A DNA stretch of 64,000 bases from UBA1447 sp964627535. GTDB lineage: Bacteria > Bacillota > Clostridia > Oscillospirales > Acutalibacteraceae. The position numbers and the translations under genes are program-made. Below the pieces are notes generated by a model. It worked only from the letters and a program-made list of their open reading frames with translations, made no database searches and was not told the DNA's origin. The stretch spans positions 43,829-107,828 of the forward strand of contig CAZVJW010000007.1 in the NCBI GenBank assembly GCA_964627535.1, written 5' to 3'. Of the stretch, positions 53,736 through 62,524 are shown one piece after another; positions within the stretch are counted from its first letter, which is position 1, and every line of letters begins with the position of its first letter.

Positions 53736-54494
53736 ATGTCTATTTACATGAAGCAATTGTTGAGAGGATGGTTATCCAGAGTGAAGAAAAAAATTGACCA
53801 TGAATTTTGGACTGAATATTTTAAAGTTTATGATGTTCTTAATGTTGTTATTCCCTATCAGGACCTGCTTAACACGATAGTTGAAAAACTTGACATTAAA
53901 AAAGACGATTTGGTTTTGGATGCCGGTTGTGGAACCGGAAATCTAGCAATCAAAATGAAGAATTGCGGAGCAAATGTAATCGGCATTGATTATTGTGCGG
54001 CGGCTTTAGAGAGATACAAATCAAAAAATCCGGAAGCGAAAGCAATCATTCACGACTTAACTATGCCCCTTCCGTTTCCTGACAACTATTTTGACAAAAT
54101 CGCTTCAAACAATGTTATTTACACATTAAAAAAAGAAATGCGAAACGCAGTTTTTGGTGAGTTTTACCGCGTTTTGAAGCCAAACGGAAAGATAGTCGTA
54201 TCAAATGCGTGCAAAGGCAACAAACCTGTAATGATTTACTTTGATACAGTTAAAAAACAAAAGGAAAGATCCGGAGTTCTCAAGACAACAGTTATGATAT
54301 TTAAGATGTTAATACCTACGGTTAAAATACTCATTTACAATAAACAGCTTGATAATGAAGATAATAACGGCAGTGTGGAATTTGTTGAAGAAGACGAGCA
54401 ACACAAACTGTTAAGGAATAACGGGTTTAGAAATGTAGCCGAAAACATTCCTGTTTATAGCAATCAATCAATATTAAACTTTGGCATTAAATGA
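53736..54494 (+). CDS. Class I SAM-dependent methyltransferase
   Basis: The 252-residue enzyme has the SAM-binding motif I VLDAGCGTGNLA (about 60-71), the acidic residue ending strand 2 in VIGIDYC, motif II-like PLPFPDNYFDKI and post-motif FYRVLKPNGKIVVSNA. This is the UbiE/COQ5-like or Methyltransf_11 type acting on small molecules or lipids. The start is unclear: the ATG at 53736 lies about 20 bases after the predicted transcription start with no ribosome site, and a GTG at 53781 lies after GAGAGG. It is the first gene of a three-gene set with the GNAT-like and acyl-CoA-synthetase-like genes. Confidence 0.85.
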   Translation: MSIYMKQLLRGWLSRVKKKIDHEFWTEYFKVYDVLNVVIPYQDLLNTIVEKLDIKKDDLVLDAGCGTGNLAIKMKNCGANVIGIDYCAAALERYKSKNPEAKAIIHDLTMPLPFPDNYFDKIASNNVIYTLKKEMRNAVFGEFYRVLKPNGKIVVSNACKGNKPVMIYFDTVKKQKERSGVLKTTVMIFKMLIPTVKILIYNKQLDNEDNNGSVEFVEEDEQHKLLRNNGFRNVAENIPVYSNQSILNFGIK

Positions 54495-54546
54495 TATGGG
54501 ATAGAATATTCAACTTTAAGAGCAAACAGGGAAAGAGGGACGGTTT

Positions 54547-55251
54547 GTGCAAAAGATTCTGATACGCAAGTTAACAAAGCAGGAGATAAAAGAGAAAAAA
54601 AGTGAACTTACCGAAACCTTTTCGAAAATCATATTAGAAACTTGGGGTGACCCGGGCGATTCGGTGCAGGCGTTTCTCAATACGGCGGATATTTTATGTA
54701 TTGCTATAGTTAACGGGCAAATTGTAGGTTTCGCGACCGGTGAGTTTTTTGATAAAAATATACTTTATTTGCAGGCAACAATTGTACACAAAGATTTCAG
54801 CGGGCTTGGCTTATATAAAATATTGAACAATAAAGTTATACTGCACTATTTATGCCGTTATCCGAACAGAACATGCATAGGTTTTTGGCTTGTTTTTAGG
54901 ACATCAAACCCATCTCTATATGAAAGAGTTTATAAACTGACGCCTCTTTTTCCTGATTATAAAAGTAACCGAAAACCAAAGAGTAATGAACTTGAAGTGT
55001 TCAAAAAAGTCTGTTCATTGATCTCTCCGAACAATGAAGTTAATAATGATGATTTCGTAATATGGCAGGCATACAAAGATTACCCTGGGGTTATATGGAA
55101 CCCTGAGGATATACCCTTTGCCTTCAATCAGGAAATAAACGATTTTTATGAAAACAAGCTACATCTTTCAAAAATGGATGGTAGTGCAATGGTTTGTATA
55201 GGAAAAATTAATTTAGCGCTAATTGTTAAGCACTTTACTAAAAAAGCATAA
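54547..55251 (+). CDS. GNAT-like N-acyltransferase, putative
   Basis: The 234 residues have a GNAT-like centre: ILCIAIVNGQIVGFATGEFF then NILYLQATIVHKDFSGLGLYKIL, the pair of strands and the 'R/QxxGxG/A'-like turn where acyl-CoA binds. The pyrophosphate loop is not canonical (HKDFSGLGLYK). The C-terminal 90 residues are unlike simple acetyltransferases. GTG at 54547 is the start, after AGAGGGACGG. With an acyl-activating enzyme downstream, transfer of a longer acyl group is possible. Confidence 0.65.
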   Translation: MQKILIRKLTKQEIKEKKSELTETFSKIILETWGDPGDSVQAFLNTADILCIAIVNGQIVGFATGEFFDKNILYLQATIVHKDFSGLGLYKILNNKVILHYLCRYPNRTCIGFWLVFRTSNPSLYERVYKLTPLFPDYKSNRKPKSNELEVFKKVCSLISPNNEVNNDDFVIWQAYKDYPGVIWNPEDIPFAFNQEINDFYENKLHLSKMDGSAMVCIGKINLALIVKHFTKKA

Positions 55252-55266
55252 AGTGTCGGAGAAATA

Positions 55267-56862
55267 ATGGGAAAATATCCACTTTACGAAGTTGAAACAA
55301 TCAACAACTTGAAAGAACTCATCAATTACTGTGCGGCAAAACACGGTTCTAAAACCGCGTTTTGTTGGCTGCATGGTAAAAAAACTGTTGAGAAAAGTTT
55401 CGTCGATTTCAAAGCGGATATCAGGGCGTTGGGAACTTATCTTTATGATGCAGGGATAAAAAATGAAAAAATAGCCGTTATCGGCGAAAACTCATATGAA
55501 TGGATATTAACTTTTTTTGCAGCAGTCAACGGCGGGAACATAATCGTTCCCGTTGATAAAGAACTTGAAAACGAAGAAATCGCGGACATCCTTGTTCGAA
55601 GCGGCGCCGGAGTTCTTGTTTATTCAGACCGTTTAAGTGATAAAATTGATTCAATAAAGGGAAACATTGCTATCAAGCATTTTTTCAATATGAAAACTGA
55701 TATGCCAGAGTTGCTCCGAAAAGGTGCCGCAAGCCAAAACAAGGATTTTGAAAATTGCGAAATAGATGACTCTGCACTGTGCGCGATTATATATACATCG
55801 GGAACTACCGGCAAGTCCAAGGGCGTTATGCTCAGCCATAAAAACCTGGCAAGCAATACTGTTTGCGCCTGTCGGAATTTTTTATCTCTCGGGACATCCG
55901 TGCTTTTCCTGCCACTTTGCCATACTTTCGCTTTGGTTGCCTGTTTATTTGGGCAGTTATACTATGGCAATGCAAATGCCGTAAATGGCGAGCTGAAAAA
56001 CATCGCCGACGAAATGGTTGAATTTAAGCCATGGCTATTGTTTGCGGTCCCGCTTTTTATCGAAACCATGCATAAACGGATTTGGGCTGCTGCAAAGAAA
56101 AAAAACAAGGTCAAGCTTCTGCGGGCTTTGATGGTGCTCAGCAATACCCTTTTAGGTTTGGGCATAGACCGGAGAAGAAAACTATTCGATAGCGTATTGG
56201 ATTCCTTTGGCGGAAATTTGGAGATTATCATATGCGGCGGGGCATCGCTTGATGCTAAGTTTATTAAAGAGTTTCGGACTTTTGGTATTGAGATACTCAA
56301 CGGTTACGGCATCACTGAGTGTTCTCCGGTTGTATCCATAAACCGCAACCGGCATAACAAGATCGGCAGTACCGGACCCGTTATACCTTGCTGTTCTGTT
56401 AAAATAATAAACGGTGAGATATGTGTCAAGGGTGACAATGTAATGCTTGGCTATTACAATGACCCACAGGCAACGCATGATGCATTTTGCGACGGCTGGT
56501 TCAAAACCGGAGATTTGGGGTATATCGATAACGACGGCTTTTTGTATGTGACCGGCAGGAAGAAGAATACAATTGTTTTATCGAGCGGTTATAATGTACA
56601 GCCGGAAGAACTGGAAGCTCGGCTTGGGGCCGTCGTACATATAATTGAAGTTGTTGTTTATCAGGAAAACACTGCAATTGTTGCGGAGGTTTTTCCGGAT
56701 TATGAGATTTTAAATGTTGAAGAATTTATAAGAAAAGCGGTTAATGAACTCAATACGGTTTTACCGAAACATAAGAGAATCGGGTCGGTAAAATTCCGGA
56801 ACACCGAGTTTGAAAAGACCACAATGAAGAAAATCAAACGGCATGCAAACGGTTGCAAGTAG
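55267..56862 (+). CDS. AMP-binding acyl-CoA synthetase / acyl ligase
   Basis: The 531-residue adenylating enzyme resembles long-chain fatty acid-CoA ligases: the P-loop YTSGTTGKSKGVMLSH (about 176-191), FLPLCHTFAL, the GYGITECSPV motif, GWFKTGDLGYI and GRKKNTIVLSSGYNVQPEE. The final Lys in TTMKKIKR probably closes the active site. It activates a carboxylic acid as acyl-AMP and then likely passes it to CoA or a carrier. It begins 15 bases after the GNAT-like gene, so the two very likely act in sequence. Confidence 0.9.
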   Translation: MGKYPLYEVETINNLKELINYCAAKHGSKTAFCWLHGKKTVEKSFVDFKADIRALGTYLYDAGIKNEKIAVIGENSYEWILTFFAAVNGGNIIVPVDKELENEEIADILVRSGAGVLVYSDRLSDKIDSIKGNIAIKHFFNMKTDMPELLRKGAASQNKDFENCEIDDSALCAIIYTSGTTGKSKGVMLSHKNLASNTVCACRNFLSLGTSVLFLPLCHTFALVACLFGQLYYGNANAVNGELKNIADEMVEFKPWLLFAVPLFIETMHKRIWAAAKKKNKVKLLRALMVLSNTLLGLGIDRRRKLFDSVLDSFGGNLEIIICGGASLDAKFIKEFRTFGIEILNGYGITECSPVVSINRNRHNKIGSTGPVIPCCSVKIINGEICVKGDNVMLGYYNDPQATHDAFCDGWFKTGDLGYIDNDGFLYVTGRKKNTIVLSSGYNVQPEELEARLGAVVHIIEVVVYQENTAIVAEVFPDYEILNVEEFIRKAVNELNTVLPKHKRIGSVKFRNTEFEKTTMKKIKRHANGCK

Positions 56863-56897
56863 AATTGAGTGCAGAAAAATTTCGAATCCGCAGCCTT

Positions 56898-57054
56898 GTA
56901 GGGCGGTGGCTTGCTGCCGCCGAGAGCCTGAACGATTGAATTACGGATTCATATAAATTTAAACAGAGTTTGATTTAACGAATACGAGGTTACCCAAGAG
57001 TAAAACCGCAACCAACGGACATACACCGCGGCGGCAGCAGAGCCACCGCCCTAC
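56898..57054. repeat. GTAGGGCGGTGGC inverted-repeat element
   Basis: The left arm (56898-56922, GTAGGGCGGTGGC then TTGCTGCCGCCG) pairs with the right arm (57029-57054), with only a one-base length difference. The roughly 107-base middle is AT-rich and contains no gene. This looks like a non-autonomous MITE or REP-type element, distinct from the two ATACTAA families. Confidence 0.8.
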
Positions 57055-57101
57055 TCAGAAACGATAAAACCGTTACTTACTTAAATCAAAACGCGCACAT
57101 T

Positions 57102-57134
57102 ACGCCTGCAGGGATAAAACATCCTTGCGGGCGT
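57102..57134 (+). terminator. Hairpin after the acyl ligase gene
   Basis: ACGCCTGCAGG (57102-57112) pairs with CCTTGCGGGCGT (57123-57134) with one bulge; it is followed by TAATAAA rather than a T-run, so termination is uncertain. It lies 240 bases after the ligase stop. Confidence 0.45.
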
Positions 57135-57187
57135 TAATAAAGGTCATAATCAAACATGTCATTACGGACACACACCTGTTGCCAAGA

Positions 57188-57255
57188 CGTAGTGAAGAAT
57201 CTTTCTTGTTGCGAGAAATTGAGATCCTTCGTCGTGCGCTCCTCAGGATGACATC
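57188..57255. repeat. REP-like sequence (GAAGAATC...GATCCTTCG...CTCAGGATGACA)
   Basis: AGTGAAGAATCTTTC and GAGATCCTTCGTCGTGCGC followed by CTCAGGATGACATC are the hallmark of a dispersed intergenic repeat known from many unrelated bacterial genomes. The GAAGATT/GAGATCCTTC arms pair partly. It ends just before promoter P3. Confidence 0.6.
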
Positions 57256-57262
57256 TTTTTCA

Positions 57263-57291
57263 TTGCGCGAATTTGTGAAATAGAGTATAAT
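57263..57291 (+). promoter_or_regulatory. Shared-type promoter P3 (GH38 gene)
   Basis: TTGCGC (57263-57268), a 17-base spacer ending GAAATAGAG and TATAAT (57286-57291), preceded by TTTTTCA as in P1 and P2. The leader to the ATG is about 35 bases. Confidence 0.82.
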
Positions 57292-57332
57292 TCAGGCAAC
57301 AAATGGCAAGTATTATTTAAGGACAAGATGAG

Positions 57333-60300
57333 ATGAACAAATTAGGGAAAAATGAACCGATCACAATAAACGAATGGCTTGCGAGCGGCCCGTGGGTAAT
57401 GGATACCAAAGGCTCATTTGAAGCGGAGCATATTTTCGAGCGCGGTGCCATCATGGATGAGGATTATTTGGGAAACGAGCGGGAAGTCCGCCCGAAAACC
57501 GGAGACACGGTTGAAAACCGGTATCTAGGCAGGCCTCAAATCGAATGGACTTCACTAACAAAGACCGGTATGAGATTCGACACAGGCCCAAGCCATATGT
57601 ATTACGACGGGGACCACGATGATTTATACAGGACCGTCAAACGCAACTGCATCTATTATGTCGGCGCGTATGTCGACAGCGAAGCGGATACAGATGTTAT
57701 CATCACCTGCCGTCATTCCGGGGTAAAAGCTTTTGTCAACGGTGAATTGAAATATGAATGTCTTGACGGGATTGCCTGCGGGTTGCCCGCGCCGGACTAT
57801 GCTTTTCCTGCTCATCTGAACAGGGGTGAAAACTTTATCCTTTTCAAGCTGCGTCCCGGTCACTTTGCCGACAGGGTGGAGTTCTCCTTGTCTAATGTGA
57901 TTATCCATCCCATCGTCGCAAGAGCAGGCGACATCGGGATAACAAAGCCTGTGCCCACTCATTACTACTTCGGTTCAAAGACTTCGCCCAGACAGGTGTT
58001 TGAGACACTCGTCGCCGTGTTTGAAAATACAAATGAAGGCTCGATTTCCCTAGAGAACGATGGATATAAGGAAGAACTGCAATTTCAGAACCTAAACAAA
58101 GGCGATGTTGTCTACACGAAGCTTTCGGTTCCGTCAGAGAACAGCCCGGTTAAAAAAACATTGAAATTCTCATTGGAAAGTCAAGGTAAAAGCGTTTGCC
58201 GGGAAGCTGAATTTACGGTTACACCGCTTGATGATTTTGATGGAGCGGATTACGACCTCGCGCATTTTCATTTTGACACCACCTACCACGAGGAGCAGCG
58301 AATTTATGCACTCGGTGCAATCGGGCTTGTTAAAAAATATGTGGACTATATCAACGAGGATCCGGATTTTAAGGGGAGCTTATCGGAAATAGATTATCTG
58401 CACCCCTATTTTTCCATGTATCCAAGGGACAGGGAAACGATTAAAAAAGGCTTTGAAGAAGGCCGGCTCGAATCCGACACTTTTTACAATCAGCCGAACG
58501 AGCTGACTTCCTCGGCGGAGGGGCTTGCCCGCAACGCGATTTACGGGCAGATTTATCACAGGGAATTTTTGGGGCGGCTGGCGTATGTTTATAACCCGCT
58601 GGATGTTTTCGGGCATCCGAACCAACTGTCACAAATCTGTAAAAAGGCCGGCTGCACATCCGTCACCTGGACAAAAGAAGTGCTGGGCTTCAACCCGCTC
58701 TTTAAGCATATTTCACCTGATGGAACAAGCCTAATCCACCGCAAGACTCATTTCGGCAGGGATTACGCGAAAATAGCCGAGACCAAAGCCGCAAGAGGTG
58801 CCGGTATTCCGAATGTCAGCTTCGGCAATGTGAAGCAGCTGCCCATGGACTGGACAAAAATGAGTGTTATTCCGGTTAAATTTGCCGTGCCGTCGGATTT
58901 TCACGGAGCGATTATTAAAAGCGACAATGAAGTCATGGCAGAAAAACGCTCCAATATCGAACCCACCTCGCGGGATATGAGCCGCTACCATATCGGAACA
59001 TCCATTTCAAAATCCGATTTGAAAATTGCCAACAGGCTCGGGGATAATTTTATTATAGCGGCGGAAAAGCTTTCGGTTATCGCTTCGCTGTTAGGCGCGA
59101 AATATCCGGAGCAGGCGCTTGACAAAGCCTGGCGGCAGCTGCTTTGCGGCCAGCACCATGACTCTATAACAGGGACACACAATGAAATGTCCTTTGTGGA
59201 TTTAATGGCGGAATACAGGGAAGCCATCGAACTTGCCTTGGATATCCTCAAAAACGCGGCGAATTTCGTTGCTTCAAAAATAATTCTAAAAGGTGGCAAA
59301 AAAACGCCTGTGGTCGTGTTTAACACCCATACCTGGGAGCGGAAAGACACGGCTGTTATAAGCCTCACTTTGCCGAAGGCTATTGAAAAATATGAACTTA
59401 AAACCGGTGACGGCGAGACTGTTCCTTTTGAGCTTATAGAGCAGACAAAAAAGGGAGAGGGCTATGAAGTAAAGGTAAAAGTTCTGATAACCGTTCCGGC
59501 GCTCGGATTTTTAACACTTTATCTAACCGAGGCCGAAAAAGCAACGGATATTGGGATTAAAACGGAACATACAAATTCAATTGAAAACGAGTTTTATAAA
59601 ATCACAGTAGACCCGGCGCTTGGCGGCGGTATCACCTCGATTTACGACAAGAAAAACGGGAAAGAAGTTATTAAGCACGGGGCGGACAGCCCGGCGAACA
59701 GAATAAACGCTTTGAAAGAAGACAAATACCGCTGCGAGCCCACTCACGAATTCTATACCAGCGGCGAAAAAGCATTTTCAAGCGAATACCCGGCGGAGGT
59801 TTCCTGCGAAAAGGGGCTGTTAACCCAAACCTTGATAATAGAGGGCAGAATAGGCTCCATATGCCGGACCAAACAGAGGATAACCCTGACAAAAGGCATT
59901 GACCGCATTGATTTTAAGACCGATATTATCAATTACCAAAAGAAAGACCATTTGTTTACCGTAACCTTCCCCGTTAATGTGGAGGGCGCGAAGCCGATAT
60001 TTGACGACAGGTTCGCGCCGATTGTAGGCGCCGAAAGCAGAGGAAAACTGGATTTCAGAACCCATCAGATGTATATGTTTTCCCATTGCCAGGTGTTCCC
60101 CGCGAACCAATGGATGGATTACGGCCAGACCGTGAAAGCAAATCTCGGCAAAGGCAAAAGCATCAATGTTGGGATGAGTGTCATCATCAGAAAGCAGGAA
60201 GATAATGTTCTTACCGCGTCCGACCGGCTGTTGACAGCCTTATCCAAAAAGGCAATCCCGGTGACCGTTTATACTGATAATAAGGCTGCCGGGGAAAAGC

Positions 60301-62039
60301 AATATACATACCAAACTGATTTGATGAACACAGAAACGCGGTTTGTCCTTGATATTATCGGCAAAGAAAATGAGTATACTAAAAAATTACTTACCGGTTC
60401 AACGGAAAGCCATGAAAAAGCCGAAGAAAACGGGTATTCTGTCACAGTCCTGAAGGATTCGGATAACCTTTGGCAAAAGCCCATTGATGTTATCCTGATA
60501 CTCGGGAGAGACAGCACTGAACTGGAGCGGGCGGTTAACCGACTTTCAAAAGCGCTGGCAAAGGGTTGGATAATAAACCTGAAGGATGCGTTATTACTTT
60601 CAGAATTCGGCAAGGCGGAAAATTACGGCGTGGCGCTGATAAATACGGGCAACACCGCCTGCAGCGTGGAAAAAGGCGGGATGTTGAACATCATGCTTTT
60701 CCACACCGCCATGTTTTACGGTAAAATGAAGCAGTTTTCACCTGCCGGCTTTGTCACCGAGCAGAAGACTCACAGCTATACTTATTCGCTGATTCCTCAC
60801 CAAGGCAGTTACCGTGAAGCAGATATTTACAAAAAAGGGATGGAAGTGAATGATCCTTTTATCACGGTTACGGATATAATAAGCGACTCGGCCTGCATCA
60901 AAGACAAGGTTAGCTTCCTTGAAAGTTCCTCGGATGTTTTGGTGACGGCTTTGAAGGCGGGTAAATACCCGTCCGCGTCGTTTACGGACCAGGATGAGGA
61001 GTTCGTCAGCAGGGGCATCGCGGTCAGGTATTTTGAAACCAAAGGAAAAAAGGGAAAAACCGGATTGAAGTTCGGCTTTAATGTTGAAAATCCCCGAACC
61101 ACCAACCTTCTTGAGGATGCCGAAAAAAATATCAGCGCAGCCGGCAGAGAAATTAATAGTAACACCGAAGCTTACGCTATTAATACCATCATATTCAACA
61201 CCAATATGCTGGCTGATTGTATAAGAGAAAAAGTTATCGGCGCCGAAAAAGAAATTGTTGAACCCGTTTGTGCCCGTTCCTGGGAGCATTCGATGGGAAG
61301 CCCGCCGATGGGATTTTTATCCGCAGCAGGCCTTATCGGCAGGGAGATTAAGCATTTAAATCCGCTGCGGGATGAGCTGTTTATATCAATGGCAAACAAC
61401 CACAAAGATAAGAAAATAAGCGGAAAAATGTTGCTTGAACTGCCTGCCGGCATAGAGGCGGACAGCACGGAATTCGAATATGATTTGAAGCCGATGGAAG
61501 CAAAGGAATTTCCGGTTATCTTTACAAAGAAAGCCGAGGATATTTCAGGCGTTGTTTATCTTCATTACACGGACAACGGCCATGACTTTTACGACTTTTT
61601 GGAATTCGGCGGTATCGTGAAGCCGGAATCACGCTTCGAATTCACGGAGACCGGCGTCAAGCTCACCGTTAAAAATACAACCGGTCAGCACCTCATCGGG
61701 TTGGCGCAGATAACCTCACCGGTGGAAACTTTTGAACTGCATGGGCTGTCAGCTATTGAGAGAAATACACTGGCTCCATGGAATTTTAAACTGGATTTGC
61801 AGCCCGGGGAAACAGGGGTGTTCATCTCGGAAATAAAAGATTTGGCTGATAAAGATACCTGCCTTTGGGTTGTCGCTAAAATCATAGCTAACGGCAGCCT
61901 GGCCTACTTGCAGTTGAATAAAACAAGCGATCCTCAAACAAGGTTTGACATGAACGAGGGGTTGGGTTCGGATAAGCTGGATCAAAAAATGCTGGAATCC
62001 GGCGGCGGATTTGAAGAGTATATGAAACTAAACGTATAA
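57333..62039 (+). CDS. Very long GH38-family alpha-mannosidase
   Basis: The 1568-residue protein has no signal peptide. Family 38 landmarks are visible: His313-Phe-Asp315 (zinc ligands) in AHFHFDTTYHEEQ, the nucleophile Asp424 in YNPLDVFGHPNQLSQI, and CGQHHDSITGTHNEM (His608/His609-Asp610). The N-terminal 290 residues form an added beta-rich domain (VKAFVNGELKYECLDG resembles a jelly-roll carbohydrate module). After the catalytic and mid domains (to about 1050) a further 500 residues follow that include NEM.. and LLELPAGIEADSTEFEY sandwich-like parts. Usual GH38 enzymes have 850-1050 residues. The ribosome site is weak (AAGGACAAGATGAG). It is transcribed from promoter P3. Confidence 0.88.
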   Translation: MNKLGKNEPITINEWLASGPWVMDTKGSFEAEHIFERGAIMDEDYLGNEREVRPKTGDTVENRYLGRPQIEWTSLTKTGMRFDTGPSHMYYDGDHDDLYRTVKRNCIYYVGAYVDSEADTDVIITCRHSGVKAFVNGELKYECLDGIACGLPAPDYAFPAHLNRGENFILFKLRPGHFADRVEFSLSNVIIHPIVARAGDIGITKPVPTHYYFGSKTSPRQVFETLVAVFENTNEGSISLENDGYKEELQFQNLNKGDVVYTKLSVPSENSPVKKTLKFSLESQGKSVCREAEFTVTPLDDFDGADYDLAHFHFDTTYHEEQRIYALGAIGLVKKYVDYINEDPDFKGSLSEIDYLHPYFSMYPRDRETIKKGFEEGRLESDTFYNQPNELTSSAEGLARNAIYGQIYHREFLGRLAYVYNPLDVFGHPNQLSQICKKAGCTSVTWTKEVLGFNPLFKHISPDGTSLIHRKTHFGRDYAKIAETKAARGAGIPNVSFGNVKQLPMDWTKMSVIPVKFAVPSDFHGAIIKSDNEVMAEKRSNIEPTSRDMSRYHIGTSISKSDLKIANRLGDNFIIAAEKLSVIASLLGAKYPEQALDKAWRQLLCGQHHDSITGTHNEMSFVDLMAEYREAIELALDILKNAANFVASKIILKGGKKTPVVVFNTHTWERKDTAVISLTLPKAIEKYELKTGDGETVPFELIEQTKKGEGYEVKVKVLITVPALGFLTLYLTEAEKATDIGIKTEHTNSIENEFYKITVDPALGGGITSIYDKKNGKEVIKHGADSPANRINALKEDKYRCEPTHEFYTSGEKAFSSEYPAEVSCEKGLLTQTLIIEGRIGSICRTKQRITLTKGIDRIDFKTDIINYQKKDHLFTVTFPVNVEGAKPIFDDRFAPIVGAESRGKLDFRTHQMYMFSHCQVFPANQWMDYGQTVKANLGKGKSINVGMSVIIRKQEDNVLTASDRLLTALSKKAIPVTVYTDNKAAGEKQYTYQTDLMNTETRFVLDIIGKENEYTKKLLTGSTESHEKAEENGYSVTVLKDSDNLWQKPIDVILILGRDSTELERAVNRLSKALAKGWIINLKDALLLSEFGKAENYGVALINTGNTACSVEKGGMLNIMLFHTAMFYGKMKQFSPAGFVTEQKTHSYTYSLIPHQGSYREADIYKKGMEVNDPFITVTDIISDSACIKDKVSFLESSSDVLVTALKAGKYPSASFTDQDEEFVSRGIAVRYFETKGKKGKTGLKFGFNVENPRTTNLLEDAEKNISAAGREINSNTEAYAINTIIFNTNMLADCIREKVIGAEKEIVEPVCARSWEHSMGSPPMGFLSAAGLIGREIKHLNPLRDELFISMANNHKDKKISGKMLLELPAGIEADSTEFEYDLKPMEAKEFPVIFTKKAEDISGVVYLHYTDNGHDFYDFLEFGGIVKPESRFEFTETGVKLTVKNTTGQHLIGLAQITSPVETFELHGLSAIERNTLAPWNFKLDLQPGETGVFISEIKDLADKDTCLWVVAKIIANGSLAYLQLNKTSDPQTRFDMNEGLGSDKLDQKMLESGGGFEEYMKLNV

Positions 62040-62050
62040 AAAATGGGGCA

Positions 62051-62153
62051 ATACTAATTCGCGATTAAAAAACCTCTAAAAAATCAAGCAAAAGCTTTAA
62101 TTTATGAGGTTTTGTGAGGATGTTTTAGTTAGGTTTTTATAAGTAATTAGTAT
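62051..62153. repeat. Palindromic 3'-end element, family 1, copy F
   Basis: A 103-bp copy that begins 11 bases after the GH38 stop. In the sense of that gene it reads in the same direction as the copies behind minus-strand genes (AATCAAGCAAAAGCTTTAATT core). Confidence 0.87.
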
Positions 62154-62192
62154 AAGCAGGCGAAAACCGGCTGAAATACAACCGGCTTTGTA

Positions 62193-62350
62193 ATACTAAC
62201 CACCGATAAAACGCATTGAATCTTTGCGGTCTTTTTTGCGCCGTACTGCGTTGTCCTCCTTGCCTTGCGACAGCAAAGCATCGTCGTCCGCCTTGTGCAG
62301 CACAAAAAATCATCGCAATTCTAACAACGCTTTTCATCGCCGATTAGTAT
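62193..62350. repeat. Palindromic 3'-end element, family 2, copy 2 (158 bp)
   Basis: Same length as the copy at 35494-35651 and differing at only about four positions, mainly AATTC for AAGCT near the right end, which slightly weakens that stem. The high identity over 158 bases implies recent movement or conversion. Confidence 0.88.
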
Positions 62351-62368
62351 AAATAAAAACTTCAAAAT

Positions 62369-62402
62369 AATAAGCGGGACGGATTTTTCCATCCCGCTTA
62401 TT
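62369..62402. terminator. Hairpin AATAAGCGGGA/TCCCGCTTATT
   Basis: A perfect 11-bp stem with a GGATTTTT-containing loop between two palindromic elements. It lies between the convergent GH38 gene and the small gene at 62524. No long T-run follows on either strand. Confidence 0.6.
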
Positions 62403-62421
62403 GAATTTGAAAAAACCGGTT

Positions 62422-62524
62422 ACACTAATTCACGATTAAAAAACCGCTAAAAAATCAAGCAAAAGCTTTGATTTATTAGATTTTGTGAGGATTTTTTAGT
62501 TAAGTATTTATGAGTAATTAGTAT
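62422..62524. repeat. Palindromic 3'-end element, family 1, copy G
   Basis: A 103-bp copy from ACACTAATTCACG (one change in the end) to GTAATTAGTAT. Its last base 62524 is also the last base of the TAA stop of the minus-strand gene. Relative to that gene it lies in the opposite orientation to the other copies. Confidence 0.87.
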
